From assembly GCA_002631855.1 (NCBI GenBank), contig NTLF01000014.1, forward strand, positions 361,951-425,950: a DNA stretch of 64,000 nt, written 5' to 3'. A program made the position numbers and the translations under genes. Shown piece after piece: positions 46,085 to 55,830 of this stretch. The notes beneath the pieces were generated by a model that was not told the DNA's origin, did not search any database, and saw only the letters and a list, made by a program, of their open reading frames with translations. The number at the start of each line of letters is the position of its first letter. The first letter of the stretch is position 1. Source of the DNA: Zunongwangia sp. ESRF-bin46. GTDB taxonomy: Bacteria > Bacteroidota > Bacteroidia > Flavobacteriales > Flavobacteriaceae.

Positions 46085-47044
46085 TTATTGTCTTTTAAGT
46101 CTACTTTTAATATCTATTGAAGATCCCAAACAAAGTTTAAAAAAATCTATATGCCCAAAATAAATGGCTCTTTGTTTAACTTTTGAGTCAAACAGTGTCG
46201 CTTTAACTAACTTCGCAAAAGTAGAAAGTAGGATTATAGGAAGTCTTAAGCTGTAATATTTTTTATAGTATCGAAGTCCATTTAGTAAATATAAATACTC
46301 GCGTGTAAAGTTAGAATTGCTTGATGAGCCTACCTTATCAAATATTTTAGACTTCGCATTTACATCTATTTTATATCCTTTTTGTTTTGCTAGGGTACAA
46401 AAATCTGTTTCTTCCCAATATAAAAAGTATTCTTCTGGTAATAACCCAAGCTCTATAAATGTTTTTACCTCAGTAAAAAGGGCGGCGCCAGTAATGGCAT
46501 CGATATGATCACTATTTTCTTTTTCAGTAATGTTTTTTATACCGTGAATCCATTTTTTAACCTGAAAACCACCATAATACATTACCTTATCTCTTTCGTT
46601 ATAGTAATGAATTAGATTTCCTAAGATTAATTTTTCTCTACCGTTATGTAAAGACACTAAGTCTTGTATTACATCAGGTTCAATTTCTATATCTGGGTTG
46701 AGTAGCACAACCAATTCATCTGGTCTATGTTGAATTAAAAATTTTAATCCTGTATTGTTTCCGGCAGCAAAGCCTTTATTTTCATTGTTTTTAATTAAGT
46801 AAATAGCATTAGTGTCTAATGAATCATAACCGTTTTGAAGTTCATTAGGAGTTGTTTCTATAATCGAAATCCCCTTAGCTTTGCACTCCTCAATTATAAC
46901 TTTCACACTATCATCGGTCGATTGATTATCAACTATAAATAATTGATAATTAGGATACGAAGCATTTTGCAGTGAAGCAATGCAATGGAGCATGTCTTCT
47001 GCAGAATTATAGTTTATGGAAATGATATTTACCCTACTGTTCAT
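46085..47044 (-). CDS. GT2 family glycosyltransferase
   Basis: A 319-residue GT-A enzyme. IISINYNSAEDMLHCIASLQ and FIVDNQSTDDS bind the nucleotide sugar; the metal site is LLNPDIEIEPD, and the catalytic region is EEYFLYWEETDFCTLAKQKG. It is most like rhamnosyltransferases of rml-containing loci, which fits the nearby dTDP-rhamnose genes, but the donor is inferred. Confidence 0.88.
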   Translation of the reverse strand: MNSRVNIISINYNSAEDMLHCIASLQNASYPNYQLFIVDNQSTDDSVKVIIEECKAKGISIIETTPNELQNGYDSLDTNAIYLIKNNENKGFAAGNNTGLKFLIQHRPDELVVLLNPDIEIEPDVIQDLVSLHNGREKLILGNLIHYYNERDKVMYYGGFQVKKWIHGIKNITEKENSDHIDAITGAALFTEVKTFIELGLLPEEYFLYWEETDFCTLAKQKGYKIDVNAKSKIFDKVGSSSNSNFTREYLYLLNGLRYYKKYYSLRLPIILLSTFAKLVKATLFDSKVKQRAIYFGHIDFFKLCLGSSIDIKSRLKRQ

Positions 47045-47068
47045 AGGTGTTTTAAAATTTACTCAGGT

Positions 47069-47941
47069 TTATTCATACCTCCAATGAGAGAGGTCTCGGT
47101 TTAATTTACTTTCAAGCGTATCAATTTCATTTTTAAAATACGTGTTGTAAATCATTTGTTTTTGATCGATGCTCAATGCTGTTTTTGGAGCTGCCTTTTT
47201 ATTTTTTTCTGCTAAAGTCAACATAATCTTATCTTTTATTTTCTTAACAGGAATAAGCTTACCCACAGCACTTTTAAGTTTGTTAGGTTTATAAATGAAA
47301 TTCTGTAATAATTTGTTTTTTGGCTCTGAAGCAACATTACTTTTTATTGAGTAATCGAAATTATAAGAAGGGATGTTTAAAAATGACATCGTTTCATTTA
47401 TAGTAGCGTCTGTATTTTTAATAAGATTTTCAAACAATAGAACCTTCAAGTTTTCTTTTCCGAAAAATGACTCGAAACGTTCTATTTGTTCGGCATACAA
47501 ACTTCTTGATATATAACTGAAGTGTATTTTATTATAATGTGTCGTTAGCCTTTCATTTTCGTTTTTAATTGCTGTTATAAAATCTAAGCTTTCAAGACTT
47601 CTGCTTTTGGTCATTTGATAATGTGAGTATGCTCTATCGACCGGATTTCGGAGAATGATGATGATTTTAATTTTGCCAAACGTTTTAAATATAGCTTCAG
47701 CACAATCTTTAAAATAAATATATTCTGGATCTATTTCGCCCCAAAAAGGAGTTGGCGAATCTTTAAAATAATAGGAAAAATAATGATCAATGCCTTTTTC
47801 AAATTTATCTCGATCCCTAAAAAAATGTGTTTCTTTATTTATGGGTAAATTTATATCTGGATGCTGCTGTAGAATATCATGAAAGGTTGATGTCCCTGCT
47901 TTCTGAACGCCTACACACATAAAATGGAGTTTCTTCTTCAT
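47069..47941 (-). CDS. sulfotransferase (PAPS-dependent)
   Basis: A 290-residue protein with the P-loop CVGVQKAGTSTFHDILQQHP and the 3'-phosphate motif IIIILRNPVDRAYSHYQM. It is distinct in sequence from the enzyme at 44162-45016, so two positions or sugars may be sulfated. Its start overlaps the acetyltransferase stop by 4 bases. No PAPS-making genes are in the window. Confidence 0.9.
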   Translation of the reverse strand: MKKKLHFMCVGVQKAGTSTFHDILQQHPDINLPINKETHFFRDRDKFEKGIDHYFSYYFKDSPTPFWGEIDPEYIYFKDCAEAIFKTFGKIKIIIILRNPVDRAYSHYQMTKSRSLESLDFITAIKNENERLTTHYNKIHFSYISRSLYAEQIERFESFFGKENLKVLLFENLIKNTDATINETMSFLNIPSYNFDYSIKSNVASEPKNKLLQNFIYKPNKLKSAVGKLIPVKKIKDKIMLTLAEKNKKAAPKTALSIDQKQMIYNTYFKNEIDTLESKLNRDLSHWRYE

Positions 47942-48495
47942 CTATATTTTATGACTTTTGCAGGTATTCCGCCAACTATTGCGTTTTCGGGAACATCTTT
48001 TGTTACTACGGCATTTGCGGCTACAATAGCTCCTGGGTTAATTGTAACACCTTTGGTTATCACCGCTCCATGGCCCAACCAAACATTATCCTTGATATAA
48101 ATAGGCTGTGTTTTAAACCCTTGCTGTATCATTGGCAAATGCAAATCATTAAAGTTATGATCTGTGTCCCGTATAGAGACTGCATTTGCAATCATTACGT
48201 TTTTACCTATTTCTATGCGTTCGTTTACGCCAATAACGCTATATGAACTTATATATGAGTTTTCTCCAAGAACAAGTGTACCGGTCCCTTGAATTATAAT
48301 ATCATGCTTTAAATGTGTGTTGTTATGAAGCTCAACCTTTAATGTGTTTTTTAGCCCTAAAAAAGGCTTTATACTCACGCTGTGGTCTATAATTACCTTG
48401 CCTTTAACCACCAACATACTAGAGTACTTAAGTTTGTTAATAGCGGTATTCCACTTTCGTTGAAATTTTCTATATGTAAGTAAGATTACGCCCAC
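47938..48495 (-). CDS. left-handed beta-helix acyltransferase (LacA/CysE type)
   Basis: A 185-residue protein starting at GTG. Hexapeptide repeats build the beta-helix (VIIDHSVSIKPFLG, LGENSYISSYSVIG) and the C-terminal NVWLGHGAVITKGVTINPGAIVAANAVV is typical of maltose/serine acetyltransferases. The catalytic His lies in RDTDHNFND. It probably O-acetylates a sugar of the polymer. Its start overlaps the flippase end by 10 bases. Confidence 0.9.
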   Translation of the reverse strand: MGVILLTYRKFQRKWNTAINKLKYSSMLVVKGKVIIDHSVSIKPFLGLKNTLKVELHNNTHLKHDIIIQGTGTLVLGENSYISSYSVIGVNERIEIGKNVMIANAVSIRDTDHNFNDLHLPMIQQGFKTQPIYIKDNVWLGHGAVITKGVTINPGAIVAANAVVTKDVPENAIVGGIPAKVIKYR

Positions 48496-49769
48496 GGATT
48501 AAAAAATGCATAAAAATTAAACTCCCTCTTTATAACTATTACACAAAGTGTATTCAATAAAATATTTGAGATAAGACTTGCTACCGCAGCCCCTAAAAAC
48601 CCCATTCTACTTATTAGAATATAATTTAGTAAAATATTTGCTATAACACTTATGATAGTGATTTTCTTTAAAACATTTTGATGTTTCGTCATGTTTAAAA
48701 CTTGACCTACACTGCCCGATAATGCATTAAAGAATAAACCTATTGCAATTATTATCAATGCTGTTTCCCCTACTACAAACTCTTCACCAAATAGTTGTAA
48801 TAAAGGTTTTCTGAAAAAAATCAATATTAAAACCACCGGAGTAGTTAAATAAGTAATCAATTTGGTAGCACTTTGTACTTCTTTTTTAATTTCTTGGTGT
48901 TTGCCCTGGCTATATAATTCTGAAATTTTAGGCGCCAAAATGGTATTGACCGCATTAATTATTATAAGAGCCAAAATAGCCAGTTTATAAGCTGCATTAT
49001 AAATACCCACATCTTCTTTTGAAGCCATTGCCCCTAGCATAAAAACATCTGTCCAATTTGATAAGAATAAAAAAGCTGCACTAAACATCATTGGGTATGA
49101 TACCAATAGTAAGCTTTTTGAACTGTGCTTGTGTTCAGTATTTAACTTTTTTATAGGAAATAAAAATAACAGGGGTATTACCAAAACAGCAAAACCCAAT
49201 ATATAAGACAAGAAGACTGAGTTTTCTGCTGCATTTAAATTATAGCATAATAAAAGTAAAAGAATAAAAATTAGTGACGGCAATACAAATTTAAAAACAC
49301 CGTATAAGATAAACCGATGTCGTCCTTTTAAGAATTCGGTTAGATAATCGTGAAATACTGCAAAAACAAAAAACACGATTAGATAATTAAAATAGTCTAA
49401 AAGTCCAGCATCATTAAATATGTTTATAACAATGATATCTTTGAACAACCAAAATAAAATTGTACCCACTAAGCTGGAAACAAATAAAATAATTAAGGAG
49501 TTCTTTAAATATGAATTTAATGGTTTATTACCACTAAAAAAGTTAGTATCCGCGGTAAGCTTAACCGTTAAGGTCGATAACCCTAAAGAAAAAACGACTA
49601 TAGAAAATTGTAATAAAGTTTGTAGTAAAGAGAAACGGCCAAAAACCTCAGCACCATAATTATTAGATATAAAAAGTATTGCTAAATATGAAAATAGCAT
49701 ACCCAATATTCTTAATATAGTTACTGCACCAGCTTTTTTGAGAAGTTGATTTGGTTTTAGCCTACGCAA
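48486..49769 (-). CDS. polysaccharide flippase (Wzx-like)
   Basis: A 427-residue MOP-superfamily protein with about 12 membrane helices. The N-terminal LLKKAGAVTILRILGMLFSYLAILF is typical of O-antigen flippases. It starts at TTG since no in-frame ATG is near. Placed in the glycan locus with polymerases and a Wzz-like gene, it most likely exports the lipid-linked repeat unit. Confidence 0.88.
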   Translation of the reverse strand: MRRLKPNQLLKKAGAVTILRILGMLFSYLAILFISNNYGAEVFGRFSLLQTLLQFSIVVFSLGLSTLTVKLTADTNFFSGNKPLNSYLKNSLIILFVSSLVGTILFWLFKDIIVINIFNDAGLLDYFNYLIVFFVFAVFHDYLTEFLKGRHRFILYGVFKFVLPSLIFILLLLLCYNLNAAENSVFLSYILGFAVLVIPLLFLFPIKKLNTEHKHSSKSLLLVSYPMMFSAAFLFLSNWTDVFMLGAMASKEDVGIYNAAYKLAILALIIINAVNTILAPKISELYSQGKHQEIKKEVQSATKLITYLTTPVVLILIFFRKPLLQLFGEEFVVGETALIIIAIGLFFNALSGSVGQVLNMTKHQNVLKKITIISVIANILLNYILISRMGFLGAAVASLISNILLNTLCVIVIKREFNFYAFFNPWA

Positions 49770-49804
49770 TTTATGTGTCTTAAAAATTGTTTTATAGTCT
49801 CATT

Positions 49805-50776
49805 TTACTCATCTGCAATTTCTTTAAGAGCAAAATAGATTGTCCTTATAAGAGCGAGCATAAAGAATATAAATACAAACAATATAGGGTAAAGCAAGAC
49901 CTTGTTACTAAAAAAGCCGATATTACTGTACAATGAAGGTTTGTTTACATTAACCACAACGTCATTTGCGTACACATAGTCTCTTTTAAGCTCTTCAAGT
50001 TCTTTTTGTAATTCGACTTTAGAAGTGAAGATTTCTGAAATATCAAAATTATCAACAACATATAATTGAGCTGAAGAAGGTGCAGACGTAACCTCATCTG
50101 TTTTATACTTCTCTAAAACGGTGTTAATTTGCTGTATGGTCTCCTCGTTTGAAGCAATTCTTTCTTCTAAACTTTTAACAGACGATGCTTTAATTTCCTT
50201 TAAAACCTTATTACTATTAATATGATTAATTAGAGCGGTTAAGGTTTCTTGTGTTGCTCCATTGGAGAGTACAACTTTTAAAGTATGATATTTATATTCA
50301 CTCCTAAAGGTTTCGGAAATTTGTGAAAATTCATCCTCTTCTTCAAACTCATAATCAATGCTCCTTAATAACGACTCAAGCCTTCGGTCATTAAGTTCAT
50401 ATTTATCTAATATGTCCTTAAGGTTTATTATTGGCTTAATATCTAATGATTTTACCTTGTAAAGTTCCTTTACGTTTTCACCCTCAACTGTGCCTTCTGC
50501 AAGGCTATTGTTTAAATTTTCAATTGTACTGTACACATAATTTACTGTATTAAAATTAATGCGCAACAGTACTTTTGCAGTTTTTGAATGGACGGTTTTA
50601 GACTGTACATAATACCCGTAGGCAATACCCAAACCGATGATTACTAATATAATTATCCAGTTTCTTCGTATAAACCCCAATGCTCTAAAAAGCAATACAA
50701 CCATTTTCTTAAAAAACTGGTTTAGCTTTTTTATAAAGAACAATAAATCTATTTCATCTTGATTGTTTTGTGCCAT
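49805..50776 (-). CDS. Wzz/PCP-type chain-length determinant
   Basis: A 323-residue protein with two membrane helices (about 41-60 and 290-313) around a large periplasmic coiled-coil domain (about 65-280). This is the polysaccharide co-polymerase plan. There is no tyrosine-kinase domain or P-loop, so it is the O-antigen (Wzz) rather than the Wzc form. It probably sets the polymer length with one of the Wzy-like proteins. Confidence 0.82.
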   Translation of the reverse strand: MAQNNQDEIDLLFFIKKLNQFFKKMVVLLFRALGFIRRNWIIILVIIGLGIAYGYYVQSKTVHSKTAKVLLRINFNTVNYVYSTIENLNNSLAEGTVEGENVKELYKVKSLDIKPIINLKDILDKYELNDRRLESLLRSIDYEFEEEDEFSQISETFRSEYKYHTLKVVLSNGATQETLTALINHINSNKVLKEIKASSVKSLEERIASNEETIQQINTVLEKYKTDEVTSAPSSAQLYVVDNFDISEIFTSKVELQKELEELKRDYVYANDVVVNVNKPSLYSNIGFFSNKVLLYPILFVFIFFMLALIRTIYFALKEIADE

Positions 50777-50789
50777 TTTTATAATTGGT

Positions 50790-51656
50790 TTAATGCAATG
50801 TATTATTTTTTGGTGCTAATAATGCTTTAAGGCTTTCCTTCCAGTCTATTGTTTTTACACCAACAACGTTTTCTATCTTGCTCGTATTTAAAATACTATA
50901 TACCGGACGCTTTGCAAAAGTACGGTAATAGTCGGTTTGTGCAAGTTTTGTTTTTTCAATTAAGCCAGTTTGTTCTAAAATTTCTTTTGCAAAATCATAC
51001 CATGTGGCTTTCCCACTGTTACTAAAGTGATACAGACCATATCCATCTTTATTAGAATCTACACATTTTAAAAGAACTTGGGCCAAATCATTAGCATTTG
51101 TTGGTGTTCCCGTTTGTTCGGTTGTAATGGTCAATGGCTTACCTTGTTCTGCATATTTCATCATACTGTTCAGAAAATTATGGCCGTATTGAGAGTACAA
51201 CCAAGAAGTCCTGACGATAAAGTGTTTTTCACAAAGTTTTTGAATATACGCTTCGCCCTTTAATTTTGAAGCACCGTAAACATTTATTGGGTTAGTGATA
51301 TCGGTTTCAATATACGGTTCGTTTTTGGTGCCATCAAAAACATAATCGGTTGAAACATGCAAAAGAACTACATCATGTTTTTTGCAGGTTTTGGCTAAAT
51401 GCTTAGCCGCTTCAGCATTGATTAAAAAAGCTTGCTCTTCTTCACTTTCGGCTTTTTCAACATTAGTATAGGCTGCTGTGTTTATGCAATAATCAAAATG
51501 ATTTTTTTCGAAATAGTTTTCTACTGAATCTTTATCAGCAATATTCAATTCACTTTTTGTGGCAAATACACATTCAAGGTTGGTAAAACCTACAGCAGCA
51601 TCTTTAATACACGTTCCTAATTGTCCGTTTGCTCCTGTTACCAATACTCGCTTCAT
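50790..51656 (-). CDS. rmlD: dTDP-4-dehydrorhamnose reductase
   Basis: A 288-residue short-chain dehydrogenase that makes dTDP-L-rhamnose. VTGANGQLGTCI binds NADPH, catalytic Tyr/Lys are in YGASKLKGE, and STDYVFDGTKNEPY is the conserved middle motif. It is the last step of the pathway and lies 17 bases downstream of rmlC, then wzz follows after 13 bases. Confidence 0.95.
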   Translation of the reverse strand: MKRVLVTGANGQLGTCIKDAAVGFTNLECVFATKSELNIADKDSVENYFEKNHFDYCINTAAYTNVEKAESEEEQAFLINAEAAKHLAKTCKKHDVVLLHVSTDYVFDGTKNEPYIETDITNPINVYGASKLKGEAYIQKLCEKHFIVRTSWLYSQYGHNFLNSMMKYAEQGKPLTITTEQTGTPTNANDLAQVLLKCVDSNKDGYGLYHFSNSGKATWYDFAKEILEQTGLIEKTKLAQTDYYRTFAKRPVYSILNTSKIENVVGVKTIDWKESLKALLAPKNNTLH

Positions 51657-51673
51657 TAATATAGTAGGTTTTA

Positions 51674-52222
51674 TTATTGTTTAAATACTTCAGCAAAAGT
51701 TGGAAGTTCTTTGTCTTTTTCTGAAACTATAATATCCTTTTCAGAAAGATGCCAATCTAACGCTAAGGTTGCGTCATTGTAAATTATTCCCCCTTCTGAA
51801 GCTTTATCGTAGTAATTATCACATTTATAAGCGAAAACAGATTTTTCTGAAAGGGTTACAAAACCATGTGCAAAACCTCTTGGAACAAATAATTGTTTTT
51901 GCTCTACATCGTCCAATATAACCGAAACATGTTCACCAAAAGTTTTTGAACCTTTCCGAACATCTACAACGATGTCTAAAACTTTCCCTTTAGCTGCGCG
52001 AACAAGTTTTGCTTGTGCCATTTCGCCAGTTTGAAAATGCATGCCTCTTACCACTCCATAGCTTGAAAAGGATTGGTTATCCTGAACAAAGTCAATATCT
52101 AGTCCTGTAACTTCGGTAAAGGTTTTTTTATTGTAGGTTTCACTAAAAAGACCCCTATTGTCCTTAAAAACTCGAGGTTTTAAAATGAAACAGCCTTCTA
52201 AGTGTGTTTGTTGTATTTCCAA
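51674..52222 (-). CDS. rmlC: dTDP-4-dehydrorhamnose 3,5-epimerase
   Basis: A 182-residue cupin enzyme. The catalytic His62 lies in VVRGMHFQ, and the C-terminal FVPRGFAHGFVTLSE and FAYKCDNYYDKASEGGI complete the active site. It starts at TTG. It follows rmlA after 13 bases. Confidence 0.95.
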   Translation of the reverse strand: MEIQQTHLEGCFILKPRVFKDNRGLFSETYNKKTFTEVTGLDIDFVQDNQSFSSYGVVRGMHFQTGEMAQAKLVRAAKGKVLDIVVDVRKGSKTFGEHVSVILDDVEQKQLFVPRGFAHGFVTLSEKSVFAYKCDNYYDKASEGGIIYNDATLALDWHLSEKDIIVSEKDKELPTFAEVFKQ

Positions 52223-52235
52223 AATGACGTTCTTC

Positions 52236-53087
52236 TTATTGTATTAAATGTTTTCCATAACCGCTTTTTAATAACGGCTTTACTAATTTTTTTAGTTGGG
52301 CTTTGTCTATATATCCCATTTGGTATGCTGCTTCTTCAATAGCGCCAATTTTTAACCCTTGGCGTTCTTCTATTACTTCAACAAATTGTGCAGCTTGCAT
52401 AAGTGATGCAAACGTACCGGTGTCTAACCAAGCTGTTCCTTTATCCAGTATGCTTACACTAAGCTTTCCTTTTTGTAAGTATACATTGTTAACATCGGTT
52501 ATTTCAAGCTCTCCACGGTGGCTAGGCTCTATGTTTTCAGCAATATCCACTACGCTGTTCTCGTAAAAATAAATTCCAGGAACGGCGTAGTTGGACTTTG
52601 GTTTTTTAGGCTTTTCTTCTATAGACAAAGCTTTTCCGTTATCATCAAACTCTACCACTCCGTAGCGTTCAGGGTCGTGTACGTGATACGCATAGATAAT
52701 CCCACCATCGGGGTTGTTGTTGGATTGAAGCAATTCTTTTAATCCGCTTCCGTAGAAAATATTATCTCCTAAAATTAAAGCTACTTTATCGTTTCCTATA
52801 AACTCTTTTCCTATAATAAAAGCTTCGGCCAGTCCATTTGGCTCTTCTTGAACAGCATAACTGAAATCACAGCCAAGTTTTTTCCCATCACCGAGTAGCT
52901 TTTCAAATAAAGGCAAGTCTTGTGGTGTTGAAATTATTAATATTTCACGTATGCCAGCATACATAAGTGTTGACAAAGGATAATAAATCATGGGCTTGTC
53001 GTAAACTGGCATTAACTGTTTGCTTACCGCCAAAGTTAATGGGTGTAGTCTAGTTCCTGATCCGCCTGCTAATATTATTCCTTTCAT
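52236..53087 (-). CDS. rmlA: glucose-1-phosphate thymidylyltransferase
   Basis: A 283-residue nucleotidyltransferase making dTDP-glucose. [11 protein letters not shown] (residues 8-18) binds the nucleotide, and [11 protein letters not shown] and [19 protein letters not shown] are typical. It overlaps the rmlB end by 4 bases, so the pathway genes are co-translated. Confidence 0.96.
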   Translation of the reverse strand: MKGIILAGGSGTRLHPLTLAVSKQLMPVYDKPMIYYPLSTLMYAGIREILIISTPQDLPLFEKLLGDGKKLGCDFSYAVQEEPNGLAEAFIIGKEFIGNDKVALILGDNIFYGSGLKELLQSNNNPDGGIIYAYHVHDPERYGVVEFDDNGKALSIEEKPKKPKSNYAVPGIYFYENSVVDIAENIEPSHRGELEITDVNNVYLQKGKLSVSILDKGTAWLDTGTFASLMQAAQFVEVIEERQGLKIGAIEEAAYQMGYIDKAQLKKLVKPLLKSGYGKHLIQ

Positions 53088-54100
53088 AATCTATCGTTAT
53101 TGTTTAAATACCACTTTATAGTCTTTTTTATTCCGCTTTCAAAGTTTTCTTCTGCTTTCCAACCTAATTCACTTTCAATTTTTGAAGCGTCTATTGCATA
53201 CCTAAAATCGTGTCCTGGTCTATCGGTTACAAAAGTTATTTGTTCACGGTACGATTCTTCTTTTGGCTTCAATTCATCTAAAATATCACAAATAGCGTGG
53301 GCAATGTACAGGTTTTCACGTTCGTTTCTGCCTCCTATATTATAAGTTTCACCTAACTTTCCTTTTTCCAATGCTAATTGAATACCACTACAATGATCTC
53401 TTACATACAACCAATCGCGCACGTTTTTTCCATCTCCATAAATAGGAATAGGTTCTCCAGAAACAGCTTTCCTTATTATAGTTGGAATCAGCTTTTCGTT
53501 GTGCTGATTAGGTCCGTAGTTGTTTGAACAATTGGTAGTAACTACCGGCATTCCGTATGTATGAAAATAACTGCGCACGATGAAGTCTGAAGATGCTTTA
53601 GAAGCACTGTAAGGGCTATTGGGAGCATACGGTGTGGTTTCACTAAACAAACCTGTTTCGCCAAGGGTTCCATATACCTCATCTGTTGAAACATGTAAAA
53701 AACGGGCATGCCTAAACGCATCTTTTAGTTTTCCTGGGCCATCCATCCACGTTTTATAGGCTTGCTGAATCAATAAAAAAGTACCTACAATGTTGGTTTC
53801 AATAAAAGCAGCAGGGCCCGTAATGGAATTATCCACGTGAGATTCTGCGGCAAAATGAATTACTTGATCAAATTGATGTTTTTCAAAAAGTTCTTTTAAA
53901 AGGCTCTCATCACAAATATCGCCTTTTACAAAAGAGAAGTTTTTATGGTCTTTTACTGAGCTTAAATTGTCCATATTTCCAGCATAAGTGAGCTTATCTA
54001 GAACTACTACTTCACTATCTGTTGTTTCAAGAATATATTCTACATGATTGGACCCAATGAACCCTGCGCCCCCGGATAATAAGACTTTATTGTTTTTCAA
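53084..54100 (-). CDS. rmlB: dTDP-glucose 4,6-dehydratase
   Basis: A 338-residue NAD-dependent dehydratase. [13 protein letters not shown] binds NAD, the catalytic Tyr/Lys are in YSASKASSD, and [11 protein letters not shown] is conserved. It starts at TTG, 14 bases after the DUF6909 stop. First of the four rhamnose genes. Confidence 0.96.
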   Translation of the reverse strand: MKNNKVLLSGGAGFIGSNHVEYILETTDSEVVVLDKLTYAGNMDNLSSVKDHKNFSFVKGDICDESLLKELFEKHQFDQVIHFAAESHVDNSITGPAAFIETNIVGTFLLIQQAYKTWMDGPGKLKDAFRHARFLHVSTDEVYGTLGETGLFSETTPYAPNSPYSASKASSDFIVRSYFHTYGMPVVTTNCSNNYGPNQHNEKLIPTIIRKAVSGEPIPIYGDGKNVRDWLYVRDHCSGIQLALEKGKLGETYNIGGRNERENLYIAHAICDILDELKPKEESYREQITFVTDRPGHDFRYAIDASKIESELGWKAEENFESGIKKTIKWYLNNNDRL

Positions 54101-54114
54101 AATATTTTTTTAGT

Positions 54115-55797
54115 TTAATCTAATACCTGTTTTAACATTTTTTCGGTGATTACATAGGTGGGTTTTACCCCACTTGTACCCAATCCTCCAGAGGCTAATG
54201 TGCTCCCCGTCTCCAATGGATTATCTGAAGCATAATACGCATACCGCACTTGTGTTTTTGAACTGATACTACCTCGAATTTTAGAAGCTGCCTGTATCGC
54301 TTTTTGGTAATGGGCTCCTTCCATTTCCAATCCAATCACATTCCATGTAGATTCGTGGAAAAACCTTAGTACATCCCTGTTTTGTAGTGATGTTCCTAGT
54401 ACTGTAATCATAGTACCTGTACAAACATTCACATCTTCATCTTTAAAATCTGAAATATTCAGTTTATTATCAAAGGGGTAATTATCTGCCGTCCCTTCAA
54501 AAACGTGAGCCGAAGGAATCATAATATCACCTTTTCCGCCCTCTAAAATACCTGCTTTACCCATTATTGAAACAGAAGCTACATTTAAAAAGTGTGAATT
54601 TCCCTTACTATCTCCGTATGGTTTTAATAATTCGTCCATCGTTTCATACGCTTGTTCTCCAAAAGCATAGTCCATTACAATGATTACGGGCTTATTTTGG
54701 GTTTCAATATCTTCACAAGCATATACAGACTTAGGGAATTTATCTGAGTCAAAAACCTGGACATCTATATTGGCACCGCTATCATCATTTATAAACGTCA
54801 TTCCGTTCTTTAAAGCTGTTTTGGTTACTTTATCCCGTAATTTACCATTGGCTGGGTTACTTAAAGACTCAAAAAGTTCTAAAGGTTGCTTCTTTTTTGC
54901 TTCAGAAGTTAATGCTGAGTTTGCAAAAAGGGTATTCATCACGCTGTGCATATTGGCACTTATTATATGCAAGGGCCTTTGCAACAGGTTTTTATCTTCA
55001 AGGGTTTGCTTTATTTTTAAAGCCCATTTTTCACCGTGAATATGGTGCCCTAAGCGTTCTCGCAATACAGGGCTAAAGGTGATAATGCGTTTATTGTTGT
55101 TCACCACTTCGTCCAACGCTAGTTTCCCTAAATAATAAATAATGTTTAAAAAGCGGTGTGGATTGTCTTTGCTTGCAAACTGCGGATACACCTCTTTGAC
55201 CTCTTCAAACGTTCTACCTAAAAAGTTTGCTGTATGCGTAAGGGCTATTTCCTTTTCTTCTTTCGTTAATTCATCCTTTTTCTGAATTGCATTTTCCAGC
55301 TTTTTCCAATCTCGAATCACCTTTCCTTTTTCATCGATCATGATTTGTTTCATGATTTTATGGGATTCTATATATAGAAATGTAAGGTGAGTAAGGACAT
55401 CGTATATTTCAGATCGACCACGCGTTACCTCAATGTTCATCTGCTCTTCATCAATACGGTAACAATTTCTGCGTCTTTTTGAAGGTATAATGGTTTTAAA
55501 ATGTGAATCTTTATAGCCTTCGTCACTGGTTAAATTAATAAAGCGACACTCTTCAATCCCCGTGGGAAGCCTATCTATAACATATAGCAGACCTTGTAGC
55601 TCAATTTTTTCTTCTGAAATGGAACCGTAAATTTCGGGCCTGAGTGTTAATAGGGATTCTCTCAATGTTTCGCCCGAAACTCCCATGGGCTTATAAAAAC
55701 CACGATTAAAAAGATGACGCATAGTTATGTACAATCTTTCTATAGCGCTAGTGCTTTCTTGAGCACGTGTTCTGCTATGTGGTTTTAATTTTTTCAT
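54115..55797 (-). CDS. DUF6909 protein with nucleoside-phosphorylase-like C-terminal region
   Basis: A 560-residue soluble protein of an uncharacterised Bacteroidota family. Residues 1-300 are helical and charged. The C-terminal part has GKAGILEGGKGDIMIPSAHV, then VCTGTMITVLG and VIGLEMEGAHYQKA; the order and the MEG triad are like the PNP/UDP phosphorylase fold. Function is unknown, but nucleoside or nucleotide binding is plausible. It leads the rml genes with a 14-base gap and has its own promoter. Confidence 0.75.
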   Translation of the reverse strand: MKKLKPHSRTRAQESTSAIERLYITMRHLFNRGFYKPMGVSGETLRESLLTLRPEIYGSISEEKIELQGLLYVIDRLPTGIEECRFINLTSDEGYKDSHFKTIIPSKRRRNCYRIDEEQMNIEVTRGRSEIYDVLTHLTFLYIESHKIMKQIMIDEKGKVIRDWKKLENAIQKKDELTKEEKEIALTHTANFLGRTFEEVKEVYPQFASKDNPHRFLNIIYYLGKLALDEVVNNNKRIITFSPVLRERLGHHIHGEKWALKIKQTLEDKNLLQRPLHIISANMHSVMNTLFANSALTSEAKKKQPLELFESLSNPANGKLRDKVTKTALKNGMTFINDDSGANIDVQVFDSDKFPKSVYACEDIETQNKPVIIVMDYAFGEQAYETMDELLKPYGDSKGNSHFLNVASVSIMGKAGILEGGKGDIMIPSAHVFEGTADNYPFDNKLNISDFKDEDVNVCTGTMITVLGTSLQNRDVLRFFHESTWNVIGLEMEGAHYQKAIQAASKIRGSISSKTQVRYAYYASDNPLETGSTLASGGLGTSGVKPTYVITEKMLKQVLD

Positions 55798-55802
55798 TGC
55801 TG

Positions 55803-55830
55803 CAAATATACATTAATTTCAATCTTGCAA
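55803..55830 (-). promoter_or_regulatory. promoter before DUF6909 and the rml/polysaccharide run
   Basis: On the minus strand TTG (55830-55828) is followed after 17 bases by TATATTTG (55810-55803), matching the consensus. The ATG at 55797 follows 5 bases after the box, so a leaderless transcript is expected. The -33 element lies inside the last codons of the upstream GH3 gene. Confidence 0.62.

Noticed and set aside
54680-55039. 119-codon plus-strand frame in DUF6909
   Set aside because: Antisense shadow; no promoter or conserved domain.
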